Part shown: one piece after another, positions 1-5,496 of the stretch
Position numbering within the stretch: position 1 is the stretch's first letter
Layout of the letters: each line of letters opens with the position of its first letter
Assembly (NCBI GenBank): GCA_949289625.1
Contig: CASEPH010000346.1
Coordinates: forward strand, 1 to 5,496
Origin: an uncultured Clostridia bacterium
GTDB taxonomy: Bacteria; Bacillota_A; Clostridia; Oscillospirales; Oscillospiraceae
Length of the DNA stretch: 5,496 nucleotides
Reading direction: 5' to 3'
The notes under the pieces: model-generated
What the model saw: the letters and a program-made list of their open reading frames with translations, nothing else
What the model was told of the DNA's origin: nothing
The model's database searches: none
Program-made: the position numbers and the translations under genes

Positions 1-17
1 CAGAAAGAAAAAAGCAT

Positions 18-24
18 AAAGGAG
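18..24 (+). promoter_or_regulatory. Ribosome binding site deciding a GTG start
   Basis: AAAGGAG lies 9 bases before the GTG at 34. It supports this non-ATG start over the overlapping ATG at 32, whose second codon is TGA. Confidence 0.7.
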
Positions 25-33
25 TGTAAAAAT

Positions 34-612
34 GTGAATTTCAAAGAACGATACCTGTCCGGAGAATGTACTCTGGACGATTTGGACGACTATGTTGCCC
101 GGTGGCATGATGGGCAGGGCGGTGGCCTTGACCTGCATGAGAATTTAGGCTTTACCCATGACGAGTATAACGCCTTGCTGCAGCTTGACCTCACCTGCAA
201 GTTCGAGGATTTGATGGGGGCCCAGCGCCGCCGCCAGCGGTATCGGGTCTATCAGCTGGCCCTGTCCGGAGCAAAGACGATTCCATTCGCCTTTCGGGGC
301 ATTGACCAACTGCACAAGGCGGGTTACCAACAGCCTCCCGCCGCTGATTACCAGTTGGTCTATGACGGCGAGATCTGCTGCCCCTTGGAGCAAGAAGAAC
401 AGACGGTGCTGGAGCGCATCTTCCGCCTTTGCAACGACAGTTTCCCGGCTGGTTACGCCGGGCGCAGCCTGTCGCCCTCCGATGTGGTGGAGTTGTATGG
501 CGAGGAAGGCCGGCGGTACTTCTATTGTGATACCAATGGCTTCGTCTCTGTTCAGTTTTCCCCCATGCTGTCAAAGCGGGACCCCAAATTGGGAAATGCG
601 GACGGCGAGTGA
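34..612 (+). CDS. YodL-domain protein with extra N-terminal helical module
   Basis: A 192-residue protein of unknown biochemical role. Residues about 67-175 match what I know of the YodL-type domain, which is common in accessory genes of clostridial conjugative elements: an opening YRVYQL strand (70-75), an ADYQLVYDGE segment (104-113), the hallmark GRSLSPSDVVEL (143-154), and a closing RYFYCDTNGF strand (161-170). Residues 1-60 are a separate acidic helical module with WHDG (24-27), LHENLGF (34-40) and an EYNALL helix, resembling small stand-alone proteins of such elements. The start is GTG at 34, because AAAGGAG at 18-24 sits 9 bases upstream; the ATG at 32 is followed at once by a stop. 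There is no signal peptide or membrane segment, so it is probably cytoplasmic. Its stop overlaps the next start by one base. The domain call is fairly sure; the function is unknown. Confidence 0.85.
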   Translation: MNFKERYLSGECTLDDLDDYVARWHDGQGGGLDLHENLGFTHDEYNALLQLDLTCKFEDLMGAQRRRQRYRVYQLALSGAKTIPFAFRGIDQLHKAGYQQPPAADYQLVYDGEICCPLEQEEQTVLERIFRLCNDSFPAGYAGRSLSPSDVVELYGEEGRRYFYCDTNGFVSVQFSPMLSKRDPKLGNADGE

Positions 613-851
613 TGACCAAAACTGAACAGCTGGAAGAAATGCTGGCTGTCTGCCGCAATTTGGGCGCCGAGGTGGAGTACCACCCGGAATATAGCCACTT
701 TACCGCAATGGTTTGGGAGGGCTGGGCCTTGCCTTACGACGAGAAGAAGGCCCTCTCTATTCAGGATCAGATCTATCAAAGGACCGCTCAATACCCAAGG
801 CTGGTGTGCTATCGCTTTGACCCTTTCAGCACACTGGTCTACGCGGTGTGA
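612..851 (+). CDS. Small unknown protein, 79 aa, coupled to the YodL gene
   Basis: I do not recognise this family. The ATG at 612-614 shares its A with the TGA stop of the YodL-domain gene (610-612), which suggests translation by re-initiation; no strong ribosome site is seen. A GTG at 609 in the same frame would add one residue. The product looks like one small alpha/beta domain: a helix (TEQLEEMLAVCRNLG), a strand region rich in aromatics (VEYHPEYSHFTAMVWEGW), a second helix (KKALSIQDQIYQR), and a C-terminal strand ending in Val-Tyr-Ala-Val. No cysteine pair, signal peptide or membrane segment is visible. The gene is followed after 14 bases by a strong hairpin, so it may end a small transcription unit. 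That the gene is real rests on the coupled start, the frame filling the gap, and a protein-like composition. Confidence 0.75.
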   Translation: MTKTEQLEEMLAVCRNLGAEVEYHPEYSHFTAMVWEGWALPYDEKKALSIQDQIYQRTAQYPRLVCYRFDPFSTLVYAV

Positions 852-865
852 GCAAATATACGCAC

Positions 866-908
866 AAAGGGATGCAGATTCGGCTATTGAGCCGGCCTGC
901 ATCCCTTT
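866..908 (+). terminator. Strong hairpin, possible intrinsic terminator or attenuator
   Basis: A perfect 12-bp stem pairs AAAGGGATGCAG (866-877) with CTGCATCCCTTT (897-908). Inside it a second 4-bp stem pairs CGGC (881-884) with GCCG (891-894) around a TATTGA loop. The right arm runs into TTTT (906-909), then GCCATCATTTTTATT, so the U-run is short and interrupted. It sits 14 bases after one stop and 28 bases before the pcfK-like start. It could be a weak terminator, a read-through attenuator or an RNA-stabilising hairpin. The stem is certain; the role is inferred. Confidence 0.6.
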
Positions 909-923
909 TGCCATCATTTTTAT

Positions 924-930
924 TGGAGGT
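924..930 (+). promoter_or_regulatory. Ribosome binding site of the pcfK-like gene
   Basis: TGGAGGT sits 6 bases before the ATG at 937. It decides that start over the longer in-frame extension to 817, which would run through the preceding gene and the hairpin. Confidence 0.8.
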
Positions 931-936
931 ATTGAA

Positions 937-1782
937 ATGGGCGCTTATTCAGAAATGGACCTTGATATGCAGTTCGACTCCGACAATCCCTTCACCAGCG
1001 ATAGCGAGGTACCTGCACCGATGCAGGCAGGCTCTCAGGACACACAGGCTTCTGCACCTGCCGCTCCCACGCGGCATCAGCCGCCGCAGACAGACGATGC
1101 GAAGAAAAAAGCGGCGGACGAGGCAGCATCCAAGCGCAAAGCGGACGAGGATGCACGGCGCAGAGCCCATGAGGAATCCGAGGCCAAGCGCAAGGCGGAA
1201 TGGGAGGCCCGACAGCAGGCTAAAAAGGCCGCTGAGCAGGAGCAGCTGGATAAGCTGGCCGCTATGAGCGACGACGAGGTAATGATGGCCTCTACGCGGC
1301 GGATTGGAGCTGACACGGAGCGCTTGACCAGACGCAATATGAAGGAGTGCATTTCCGAGCATATTCAAACCCTATGTCTGGAGGATCCCGCTTTTGCGCG
1401 AAAGGCCATGCATCCCCGGAAAACCATGATCCATTGTATCTGGTATATCAACCGCAAGGCCAAGGAATTTGTGGATCAGGAGATGAAGGACAACGGCTTT
1501 AAGCCGGAAAACGGCGTCTATGGCTGCGACGTTCCTGATGATCTGTGCTACCAGTGGGCTGAGGACTACTTCAACGATCCCAATGCCGAGGAGGATAAGG
1601 AGAAAGATGAAAAATTTGTCTCAAAGCCTTATTCGGGGAGTTCCTCAAAGGCCGCATCTAAGAACAAAGCAAAAACGGATCATACAAAAAAATCTGAAAC
1701 CAAGTCTGCTCCCAAGCAATCTGATGATCTCGGTCAGATGACGCTGGGGGATATTGGATTGCTGGGAGGGATGGCCGGATGA
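937..1782 (+). CDS. PcfK-like protein (PcfK/AcrIIA9-type C-terminal domain)
   Basis: A 281-residue protein of the PcfK-like family, named after a gene of the conjugative plasmid pCF10; its role in transfer is not established. Residues 1-55 are acidic and low in complexity. Residues 55-110 form a Lys/Glu/Ala/Arg-rich helix, probably a coiled coil, with an imperfect 18-residue repeat (KRKADEDARR at 66-75, KRKAEWEARQ at 84-93). Residues about 128-214 are the recognisable domain: DPAFARKAMHPRKTM (150-164), then IWYINRKAKEF (168-178), then GVYGCDVPDDLCYQWAEDYF (193-212). From memory this layout is shared with AcrIIA9, a family of Cas9 inhibitors. The Lys/Ser-rich tail ends in a QMTLGDI segment, like the short C-terminal motif of many PcfK-like proteins. 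The ATG at 937 is chosen for its ribosome site. The stop overlaps the pcfJ-like start. Family call is fairly sure; anti-Cas activity is unproven. Confidence 0.82.
   Translation: MGAYSEMDLDMQFDSDNPFTSDSEVPAPMQAGSQDTQASAPAAPTRHQPPQTDDAKKKAADEAASKRKADEDARRRAHEESEAKRKAEWEARQQAKKAAEQEQLDKLAAMSDDEVMMASTRRIGADTERLTRRNMKECISEHIQTLCLEDPAFARKAMHPRKTMIHCIWYINRKAKEFVDQEMKDNGFKPENGVYGCDVPDDLCYQWAEDYFNDPNAEEDKEKDEKFVSKPYSGSSSKAASKNKAKTDHTKKSETKSAPKQSDDLGQMTLGDIGLLGGMAG
1132..1215 (+). repeat. Imperfect 54-bp tandem coding repeat in the pcfK-like gene
   Basis: CCAAGCGCAAAGCGGA at 1130-1145 recurs as CCAAGCGCAAGGCGGA at 1184-1199, one mismatch in 16 and exactly 54 bases apart. It encodes the 18-residue period of the charged helix. 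The repeat lies in frame and is probably an internal duplication that lengthened the coiled coil. Confidence 0.55.
1764..1770 (+). promoter_or_regulatory. Ribosome binding site of the pcfJ-like gene, inside pcfK-like
   Basis: GGGAGGG lies 8 bases before the ATG at 1779, within the last codons of the pcfK-like gene. With the ATGA overlap it argues for coupled translation of the pair. Confidence 0.7.
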
Positions 1783-3854
1783 AAGGGATCGACAAAAAGG
1801 CTTGCCGAGCATTTTTGAATCCTCGGAGATCTCTTGATTTGAACAACGGGCTTTTTTATGTGGAACAGATCGAATACATCGTCTGTACGGCAATCCACAT
1901 TGTTGGACACAGGAAACTGCTGATCCTGGACTTCTACCCGCGTGCTGAGGCAGTAAAAGGTATGCTATCCCCGCATTTTACAATGTTTCAGGCAACGGAT
2001 GACTTTATTACATTCGATCATGGAGCTGGTGCCAAAACCAGATGGCGTACCGCTGTATTGGACAACTTGGAGCGCGACTATCATTTCATTTTTAAGTGTG
2101 CGTTCTATAGCCGTCAGGATGAAGAACGGGTCATTCGCTTCTGCAATGCTTCGACTTTCTCCCAAAATATGAGTGGGTTCGCAGTGCTGATCCAAAAGCA
2201 AAGCGAGCTGCGTGACGCACGAAGCGCGGCAAAGAGGCGGGGGCGCGAACAGAAAATCGCGGACCGGATGAAACCTCTTCGCCCTATGGGCAGGCGCATA
2301 GAATCGTGGATTCAAACGGAGCTTCTCCCCCACTACATTTTCTACCGGTATCAGCGGACCCAGAAACCAATTCCCGGATGGTGCTCCGCCTGCGGGCGTA
2401 CTGTCGAAGTGGTTGCCCCCAAGCATAATCTATCCGGCGTGTGTCCATCTTGCGGAGCGAGCATCCATTTCAAATCTATGGGTAGGCAAAAGCGCATCTG
2501 GGATCGCACCAGCGCACAAATGATCCAACGAATTTCTGAACAGGAGATCGTCATCAGGGTATTCAAAGCACACCAGTATTTCTCTGATGGCCAGGCAGAC
2601 TTCTCCATCTACGAAAGCGCCAGGATGTTCGTCCGCTGGGATGATGCGAAGTCCTTTCAGGAAGAGAAGTTTTATAACTCATACGATGGAACCCTGCTGA
2701 CCCCGTGGAAGCGCGGTACTCGACCGAGATTCAGTTATTGGCAGGAGAATTTTGACGCGGATCTCTGCGCGCATCTCTATACCCGGAATTTGCCGAGAGC
2801 GCTTGCCGGCTCGCCGTGGGAATACTGCCAGATCGCACCCTTTTACTTGTCGGACCGAACCGAGCTGGAGGTCATTCCCTTTTTAGCGGCATATCTGAGA
2901 CGTCCTTTTGTGGAGTATTTGATCAAACTAAAGCTTTACAATTTGGCAGCCCATGTGGTCTACCGCAACGACTCGTATTCCTATACACTCGGAGACGAAC
3001 ATATTGACTACAACGGCAAAAAGTTTCAGTCCATTTTGAAAGTCGGTCTGGAATATCTGCCGCTGTTACAAAAACTCAATGTCTCATATATGCAGCTTGG
3101 CCTCATACAGGGTATGCTCCGCTTAGGCTTGCAGCCTGACGAAAAGCTCCTGGATTGGTGCGGCAAGAACAAAATCTCCAGGCTTCGCGATTTATTGGTT
3201 CCGCTGTCATACACCACGCCTCATAAATTGATGCGGTATATTGCAGAACAGTATGAAAAAAATAAGCGGCCCGCACACAGTTTCTATGGAGATGGTTATA
3301 CGGATTATGCCAACACTTTGGTTCAATACCGTGATTACCTGTGCATGTGTGAGGGACTGGAGTACGACTTGAAGAACAACTTTGTACTTTTCCCCCGAGA
3401 TCTAAAAGACGCACATGATAACATCGAAAACCTTTCAGATCCGGAAAAGGCCGCAATATATGAGCGGCAAATCCAGCAGGCTTACCCTCTGCTGGAAAAG
3501 CTGTACCGATTTGAGAGGGATGGGTGGACGATCAAGGCGCCTAAAACATCAAAGGAGATCACCGAAGAGGGCCACCGGCTACATCACTGCGTCGGTGGAT
3601 ATGTCAAGCGAGTCGCTATGAAAGAGTGCATCATTCTTTTCCTGCGCCGCACGCAGAAATTAGACAAGCCAGTAGGGACAATAGAGGTGATCGACAATAG
3701 AATTGTGCAGGCACGAGGATACAAAAACTGGGACCTTCCAGCAGATGCACAGAAGTTCCTGACGAAATGGGATGCGAAGGTTCTGAAGAACACGGCGAGG
3801 CAGGCCGCTATCGCTCAGACCATACGCAATCTTATGGAAGAAAGGGCAGCATAA
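1779..3854 (+). CDS. PcfJ-like protein with zinc ribbon
   Basis: A 691-residue protein of the PcfJ-like family, found on conjugative plasmids and integrative elements next to PcfK; the molecular function is not established. Residues 1-150 are a mixed alpha/beta region. Residues 140-190 are basic. A four-cysteine zinc ribbon follows: CSAC (202-205) and CPSC (222-225). The middle (240-500) is long and rich in aromatics. The PcfJ signature begins near 525: FVLFPRDLKDAHD (535-547), HRLHHCVGGY (599-608), FLRR (621-624), and KPVGTIEV with RIVQARGYKN (630-650). Repeated His, Cys, Arg, Gln and Asn in this segment suggest a catalytic or nucleic-acid-binding site, which is inference. The start overlaps the pcfK-like stop as ATGA. 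No membrane segment or signal peptide is seen. The gene appears intact, and a hairpin starts seven bases past the stop. Confidence 0.88.
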   Translation: MKGIDKKACRAFLNPRRSLDLNNGLFYVEQIEYIVCTAIHIVGHRKLLILDFYPRAEAVKGMLSPHFTMFQATDDFITFDHGAGAKTRWRTAVLDNLERDYHFIFKCAFYSRQDEERVIRFCNASTFSQNMSGFAVLIQKQSELRDARSAAKRRGREQKIADRMKPLRPMGRRIESWIQTELLPHYIFYRYQRTQKPIPGWCSACGRTVEVVAPKHNLSGVCPSCGASIHFKSMGRQKRIWDRTSAQMIQRISEQEIVIRVFKAHQYFSDGQADFSIYESARMFVRWDDAKSFQEEKFYNSYDGTLLTPWKRGTRPRFSYWQENFDADLCAHLYTRNLPRALAGSPWEYCQIAPFYLSDRTELEVIPFLAAYLRRPFVEYLIKLKLYNLAAHVVYRNDSYSYTLGDEHIDYNGKKFQSILKVGLEYLPLLQKLNVSYMQLGLIQGMLRLGLQPDEKLLDWCGKNKISRLRDLLVPLSYTTPHKLMRYIAEQYEKNKRPAHSFYGDGYTDYANTLVQYRDYLCMCEGLEYDLKNNFVLFPRDLKDAHDNIENLSDPEKAAIYERQIQQAYPLLEKLYRFERDGWTIKAPKTSKEITEEGHRLHHCVGGYVKRVAMKECIILFLRRTQKLDKPVGTIEVIDNRIVQARGYKNWDLPADAQKFLTKWDAKVLKNTARQAAIAQTIRNLMEERAA

Positions 3855-3861
3855 CAATGGC

Positions 3862-3896
3862 CGGCAGGTGCACGCCCTCTATGGGCACACCTGCCG
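3862..3896 (+). other. Strong hairpin after the pcfJ-like gene, no U-run
   Basis: A 9-bp stem pairs CGGCAGGTG (3862-3870) with CACCTGCCG (3888-3896). An inner 4-bp stem pairs GCCC (3874-3877) with GGGC (3883-3886) around a TCTAT loop. ATG (3857-3859) and CAT (3898-3900) could extend the base past a small internal loop. No T-run follows, so a classical intrinsic terminator is unlikely. An RNA-end-protecting or processing hairpin, or a protein-binding operator, fits better. Confidence 0.6.
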
Positions 3897-3960
3897 TCAT
3901 ACTACAGAATTACTTGTGAAACTGAAATACAGTACAGGAAAACATCATGGGAGGCTGCGA
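3897..3960 (+). other. Leader between hairpin and the 145-aa gene
   Basis: About 60 bases before the next gene, AT-richer than its surroundings. It carries several TACAG words (3903, 3928, 3933) and a ribosome site, TGGGAGG at 3948-3954, six bases before the ATG at 3961. A TTGTGA at 3914 has no matching -10 at proper spacing, so I call no promoter. Confidence 0.5.
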
Positions 3961-4398
3961 ATGAAACTTTACATTTTGATTCATGAACAGGACACCGATT
4001 CCGCCTGGGGCTCCAGCGCAAAGCCGTTTATTGACCGGGCCGCCGCGCAGGATATGATGCGACAGGACTATGAGGATACCGTCAAAAGGTGGGGATTCGA
4101 CGAGACGCGCCAGACGGAGGAGTACAAAGCGTACTGCCATGACGGCGAGGCTCTGGTTCGCGATGACACAGATATCGAGATCTGGCGCATTGATGAGCAC
4201 GATCTCCAGGTGGAAATGGCCGTGGAGGTCAGCCAGGGCCTCGTCCAAGCGATCTACGCAAATACGAATATCTACCCGGAGGTGTACGATCTGGATAGTT
4301 CCGATTTCACCGAAGACAGTGAAGTGGCGGAAGTGGATATCAAAGCGGCAAAGCTGGAAAAGCTGAAACAGCAGCCCGGGTGGAGAGCCGTCTATTAA
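3961..4398 (+). CDS. Unknown acidic protein, 145 aa, two-part
   Basis: Family not recognised. The ATG at 3961 is chosen because TGGGAGG at 3948-3954 precedes it by six bases; the frame stays open upstream to a GTG at 3868, but that extension would translate the hairpin. Two parts are visible. Residues 1-82 open with a strand (MKLYILIHEQD), then a long helix (FIDRAAAQDMMRQDYEDTVK), then a polar stretch and a strand with EIWRIDEHDL (73-82). Residues 85-145 open with VEVSQGLVQAIYAN (88-101), then EVYDLDSSDF (107-116), an acidic helix, and a basic-aromatic end, PGWRAVY. The second half looks like an independent small domain, so the gene may be a fusion. It is strongly acidic and without membrane segments, so a soluble cytoplasmic protein is likely. 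The next gene begins 20 bases after the stop with its own ribosome site, in the same presumed operon. Confidence 0.8.
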   Translation: MKLYILIHEQDTDSAWGSSAKPFIDRAAAQDMMRQDYEDTVKRWGFDETRQTEEYKAYCHDGEALVRDDTDIEIWRIDEHDLQVEMAVEVSQGLVQAIYANTNIYPEVYDLDSSDFTEDSEVAEVDIKAAKLEKLKQQPGWRAVY

Positions 4399-4403
4399 AT
4401 CAC

Positions 4404-4410
4404 AGGAGGT
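4404..4410 (+). promoter_or_regulatory. Ribosome binding site of the 71-aa gene
   Basis: AGGAGGT, a near-perfect anti-Shine-Dalgarno match, lies 8 bases before the ATG at 4419. Confidence 0.8.
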
Positions 4411-4418
4411 CAAAGAAA

Positions 4419-4634
4419 ATGAAACAGCTTGGGAATTTGGCAATCGTCTGTGCGAAACGCCCAGAGGTACTTATGCAGATCTACGGCGGCGAGGTGGCTG
4501 TCCATGTGGGCGCCGGCCCCGACCGCGCGGTGATGTTCACCACATGGGACAACGACGCGGAGATCGCCCGTATCATCCATGAACTGAACTTTGGCAAATA
4601 CAAAAATAAGGAGGGCTTGCCCCATGCCGCATGA
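4419..4634 (+). CDS. Small unknown protein, 71 aa
   Basis: No named family recognised. The 71 residues look like one compact alpha/beta fold: strand LAIVCA (7-12), helix PEVLMQIYG, strands EVAVHVGAG and AVMFTTWD, then a helix (DAEIARIIHELNFGKY) and a short basic tail. The start is decided by AGGAGGT at 4404-4410, because in-frame sequence further upstream has no comparable site. Its last 11 bases overlap the next gene, and that gene's ribosome site lies inside this coding sequence, so the two are probably co-translated. There is no Cys pair, signal peptide or membrane segment. It may be a small accessory or regulatory protein of the mobile element; nothing in the sequence gives a specific role. 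Confidence 0.78.
   Translation: MKQLGNLAIVCAKRPEVLMQIYGGEVAVHVGAGPDRAVMFTTWDNDAEIARIIHELNFGKYKNKEGLPHAA
4607..4615 (+). promoter_or_regulatory. Ribosome binding site for the open-ended gene
   Basis: TAAGGAGGG lies 8 bases before the ATG at 4624 and inside the preceding gene. It is the main evidence for that start. Confidence 0.8.
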
Positions 4635-5496
4635 GGAAAGAGGTTGCGGATGCCAGCAGTGGACGGACGGAACGGTCCAATATGGCGGCGACTTTCACGG
4701 CTATTTTGTACCTGAACGATGGGAGCTGGAGTATCCGTCCCTCGACCATCCGGGCAAGGAGTGGAGTTTCTATCTGACGGGGCACTGTCAGTATTGCCGG
4801 AGGGCCATGAAATATCGCCTGATTTTGCCGCTGGCTGGCACCTGGAAGGATTTGCTCAGCGAGATCTATTCTATGCTCATAAGGGCTAGGCCCTTTGGCG
4901 GAGTAGACTTTGACGCCAGCACCTATAGCCGAACGGTTTTAGACCGGGCCCGCTGGTATCAGCAGCAGGACGATCTGACGCCTGAGCAGCGTGCCAGCCT
5001 GTTCGTCAGTCTGTTCCGGGACAGCGACCGTCTCCAAGTGCGACAGTGGCTGGAGCGGGAACAGCCGGAGTTTCCCTATACCCACCCCAAGCGGGACCGG
5101 AAAAGCGAACTGTTCAATGCCATCCTGGACAGGGCCCGTGCAGCGGGCGACCTGACTACTATAGACCCGATTCTGGATTACTGTCTGCCCAATAAGGAGG
5201 AACCGGAGTCGCCAGATCGGGACCAATATCTCATCGACTACCGTTTCAATATCCTCCCCAGCCTGCAATTTGGCTGCGAAGGACTCTACCTCGACCTGCT
5301 CCTGGAGGGTAGCTTCGACGCGACAGACCGCACCAGATTGCCTATCGGTACGATTAAGACGCTGCGCCAGGATCAGGAGGCGTGTGAATTGATGGGCCGG
5401 CTCTGCGGTCTGCTCATGTTCCACGGCCACGCCTATGTCGATGACAACATTCACAGATACACCCCGCTGGAGGAGTTGGAGCGGGAGTACGCCCGG
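4624..5496 (+). CDS. Unknown protein, partial at 3' end, possible Cys metal site
   Basis: An open frame of 291 codons with no stop, cut off by the right edge of the window. I read every codon from 4624 to 5496 and found no stop. The start is supported by TAAGGAGGG 8 bases upstream and an 11-base overlap with the 71-aa gene. The family is not recognised. Near the N-terminus, CGC (8-10) and HCQYC (54-58) could form a zinc site of the type CxC...CxxC. Between them lie aromatic-rich strands (FHGYFVPERWELEY, 24-37). A likely helix follows (TWKDLLSEIYSMLIRA, 73-88). The rest is mostly helical and acidic-basic, with LFRDSDRLQVRQWLEREQ (130-147), then LPIGTIKTLRQDQEACELMG (239-258). It continues through a His-containing stretch, MFHGHAYVDDNIHRYTPL (265-282). 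No membrane segments are seen. Total length and C-terminal domains are unknown. Confidence 0.85.
   Translation, partial: MPHEERGCGCQQWTDGTVQYGGDFHGYFVPERWELEYPSLDHPGKEWSFYLTGHCQYCRRAMKYRLILPLAGTWKDLLSEIYSMLIRARPFGGVDFDASTYSRTVLDRARWYQQQDDLTPEQRASLFVSLFRDSDRLQVRQWLEREQPEFPYTHPKRDRKSELFNAILDRARAAGDLTTIDPILDYCLPNKEEPESPDRDQYLIDYRFNILPSLQFGCEGLYLDLLLEGSFDATDRTRLPIGTIKTLRQDQEACELMGRLCGLLMFHGHAYVDDNIHRYTPLEELEREYAR

Noticed and set aside
2..19. Tail of an upstream gene ending in Lys-Lys-Lys-Ala then TAA
   Set aside because: Only five codons are visible and other frames are also possible, so no gene can be supported.
817..936. N-terminal extension of the PcfK-like protein
   Set aside because: It would translate the end of the upstream gene and the hairpin, while the ATG at 937 has a good ribosome site.
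949..1368. Antisense frame rich in Leu, Arg and Ser that looks like membrane segments
   Set aside because: The hydrophobic look is the mirror of Lys/Glu/Ala codons of the PcfK-like helix on the other strand.
3914..3942. Possible promoter starting with TTGTGA
   Set aside because: No -10 hexamer lies at about 17 bases; the nearest TACAGT is only 8 bases away.
3868..3960. N-terminal extension of the 145-aa protein
   Set aside because: It begins with a GTG inside the hairpin stem without a ribosome site; the ATG at 3961 is better placed.
3910..4443. Antisense open frame of 177 codons
   Set aside because: It covers the 145-aa gene, whose start has a clear ribosome site and operon-like spacing; all other genes here are on the + strand.
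4939..5454. Antisense open frame of 171 codons
   Set aside because: It lies opposite a better-supported + strand gene that has a strong ribosome site and runs open from 4624 to the edge. The antisense frame has no ribosome site that I can see.

Overview
This 5.5 kb window looks like the accessory part of a large conjugative element (ICE or plasmid) from a Firmicute of the class Clostridia, probably a gut Oscillospiraceae- or Lachnospiraceae-type host. The grounds are strong AGGAGG-type ribosome sites, moderate GC content, tightly packed same-strand genes, and three recognisable families typical of such elements: a YodL-domain protein, a PcfK-like protein and a PcfJ-like protein. No relaxase, coupling protein, integrase, rRNA, tRNA or CRISPR array lies inside the window, so the assignment to a mobile element rests on family content and style and is an inference.

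Layout, all on the + strand. (1) 34-851: a two-gene unit made of a YodL-domain protein with an extra N-terminal module and a 79-residue unknown protein, coupled by a one-base stop/start overlap. (2) 866-908: a strong GC-rich hairpin with a modest U-run, a possible terminator or attenuator. (3) 937-3854: the pcfK-like and pcfJ-like genes, overlapping by an ATGA. PcfK-like has a charged helical N-terminal half and a C-terminal domain of the PcfK/AcrIIA9 type. PcfJ-like has a four-cysteine zinc ribbon and the family's His-rich C-terminal signature. (4) 3862-3896: a second strong hairpin seven bases after the pcfJ-like stop, without a U-run. (5) 3961-5496: three unknown genes in a row (145 aa, 71 aa, and an open-ended gene of at least 291 aa). 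The last one overlaps its upstream neighbour by 11 bases, has an excellent ribosome site and runs off the right edge.

The genes probably form one or a few co-transcribed units: each start is preceded by a ribosome site or coupled to the previous stop, and no convincing promoter is visible. The pcfK-pcfJ pair is bracketed by two hairpins and looks like a discrete cassette. Its most interesting possibility is a role in protecting the element after transfer, because PcfK-like proteins are related to the AcrIIA9 anti-Cas9 family. That is a family-level link remembered rather than searched, and inhibition by this protein is untested.
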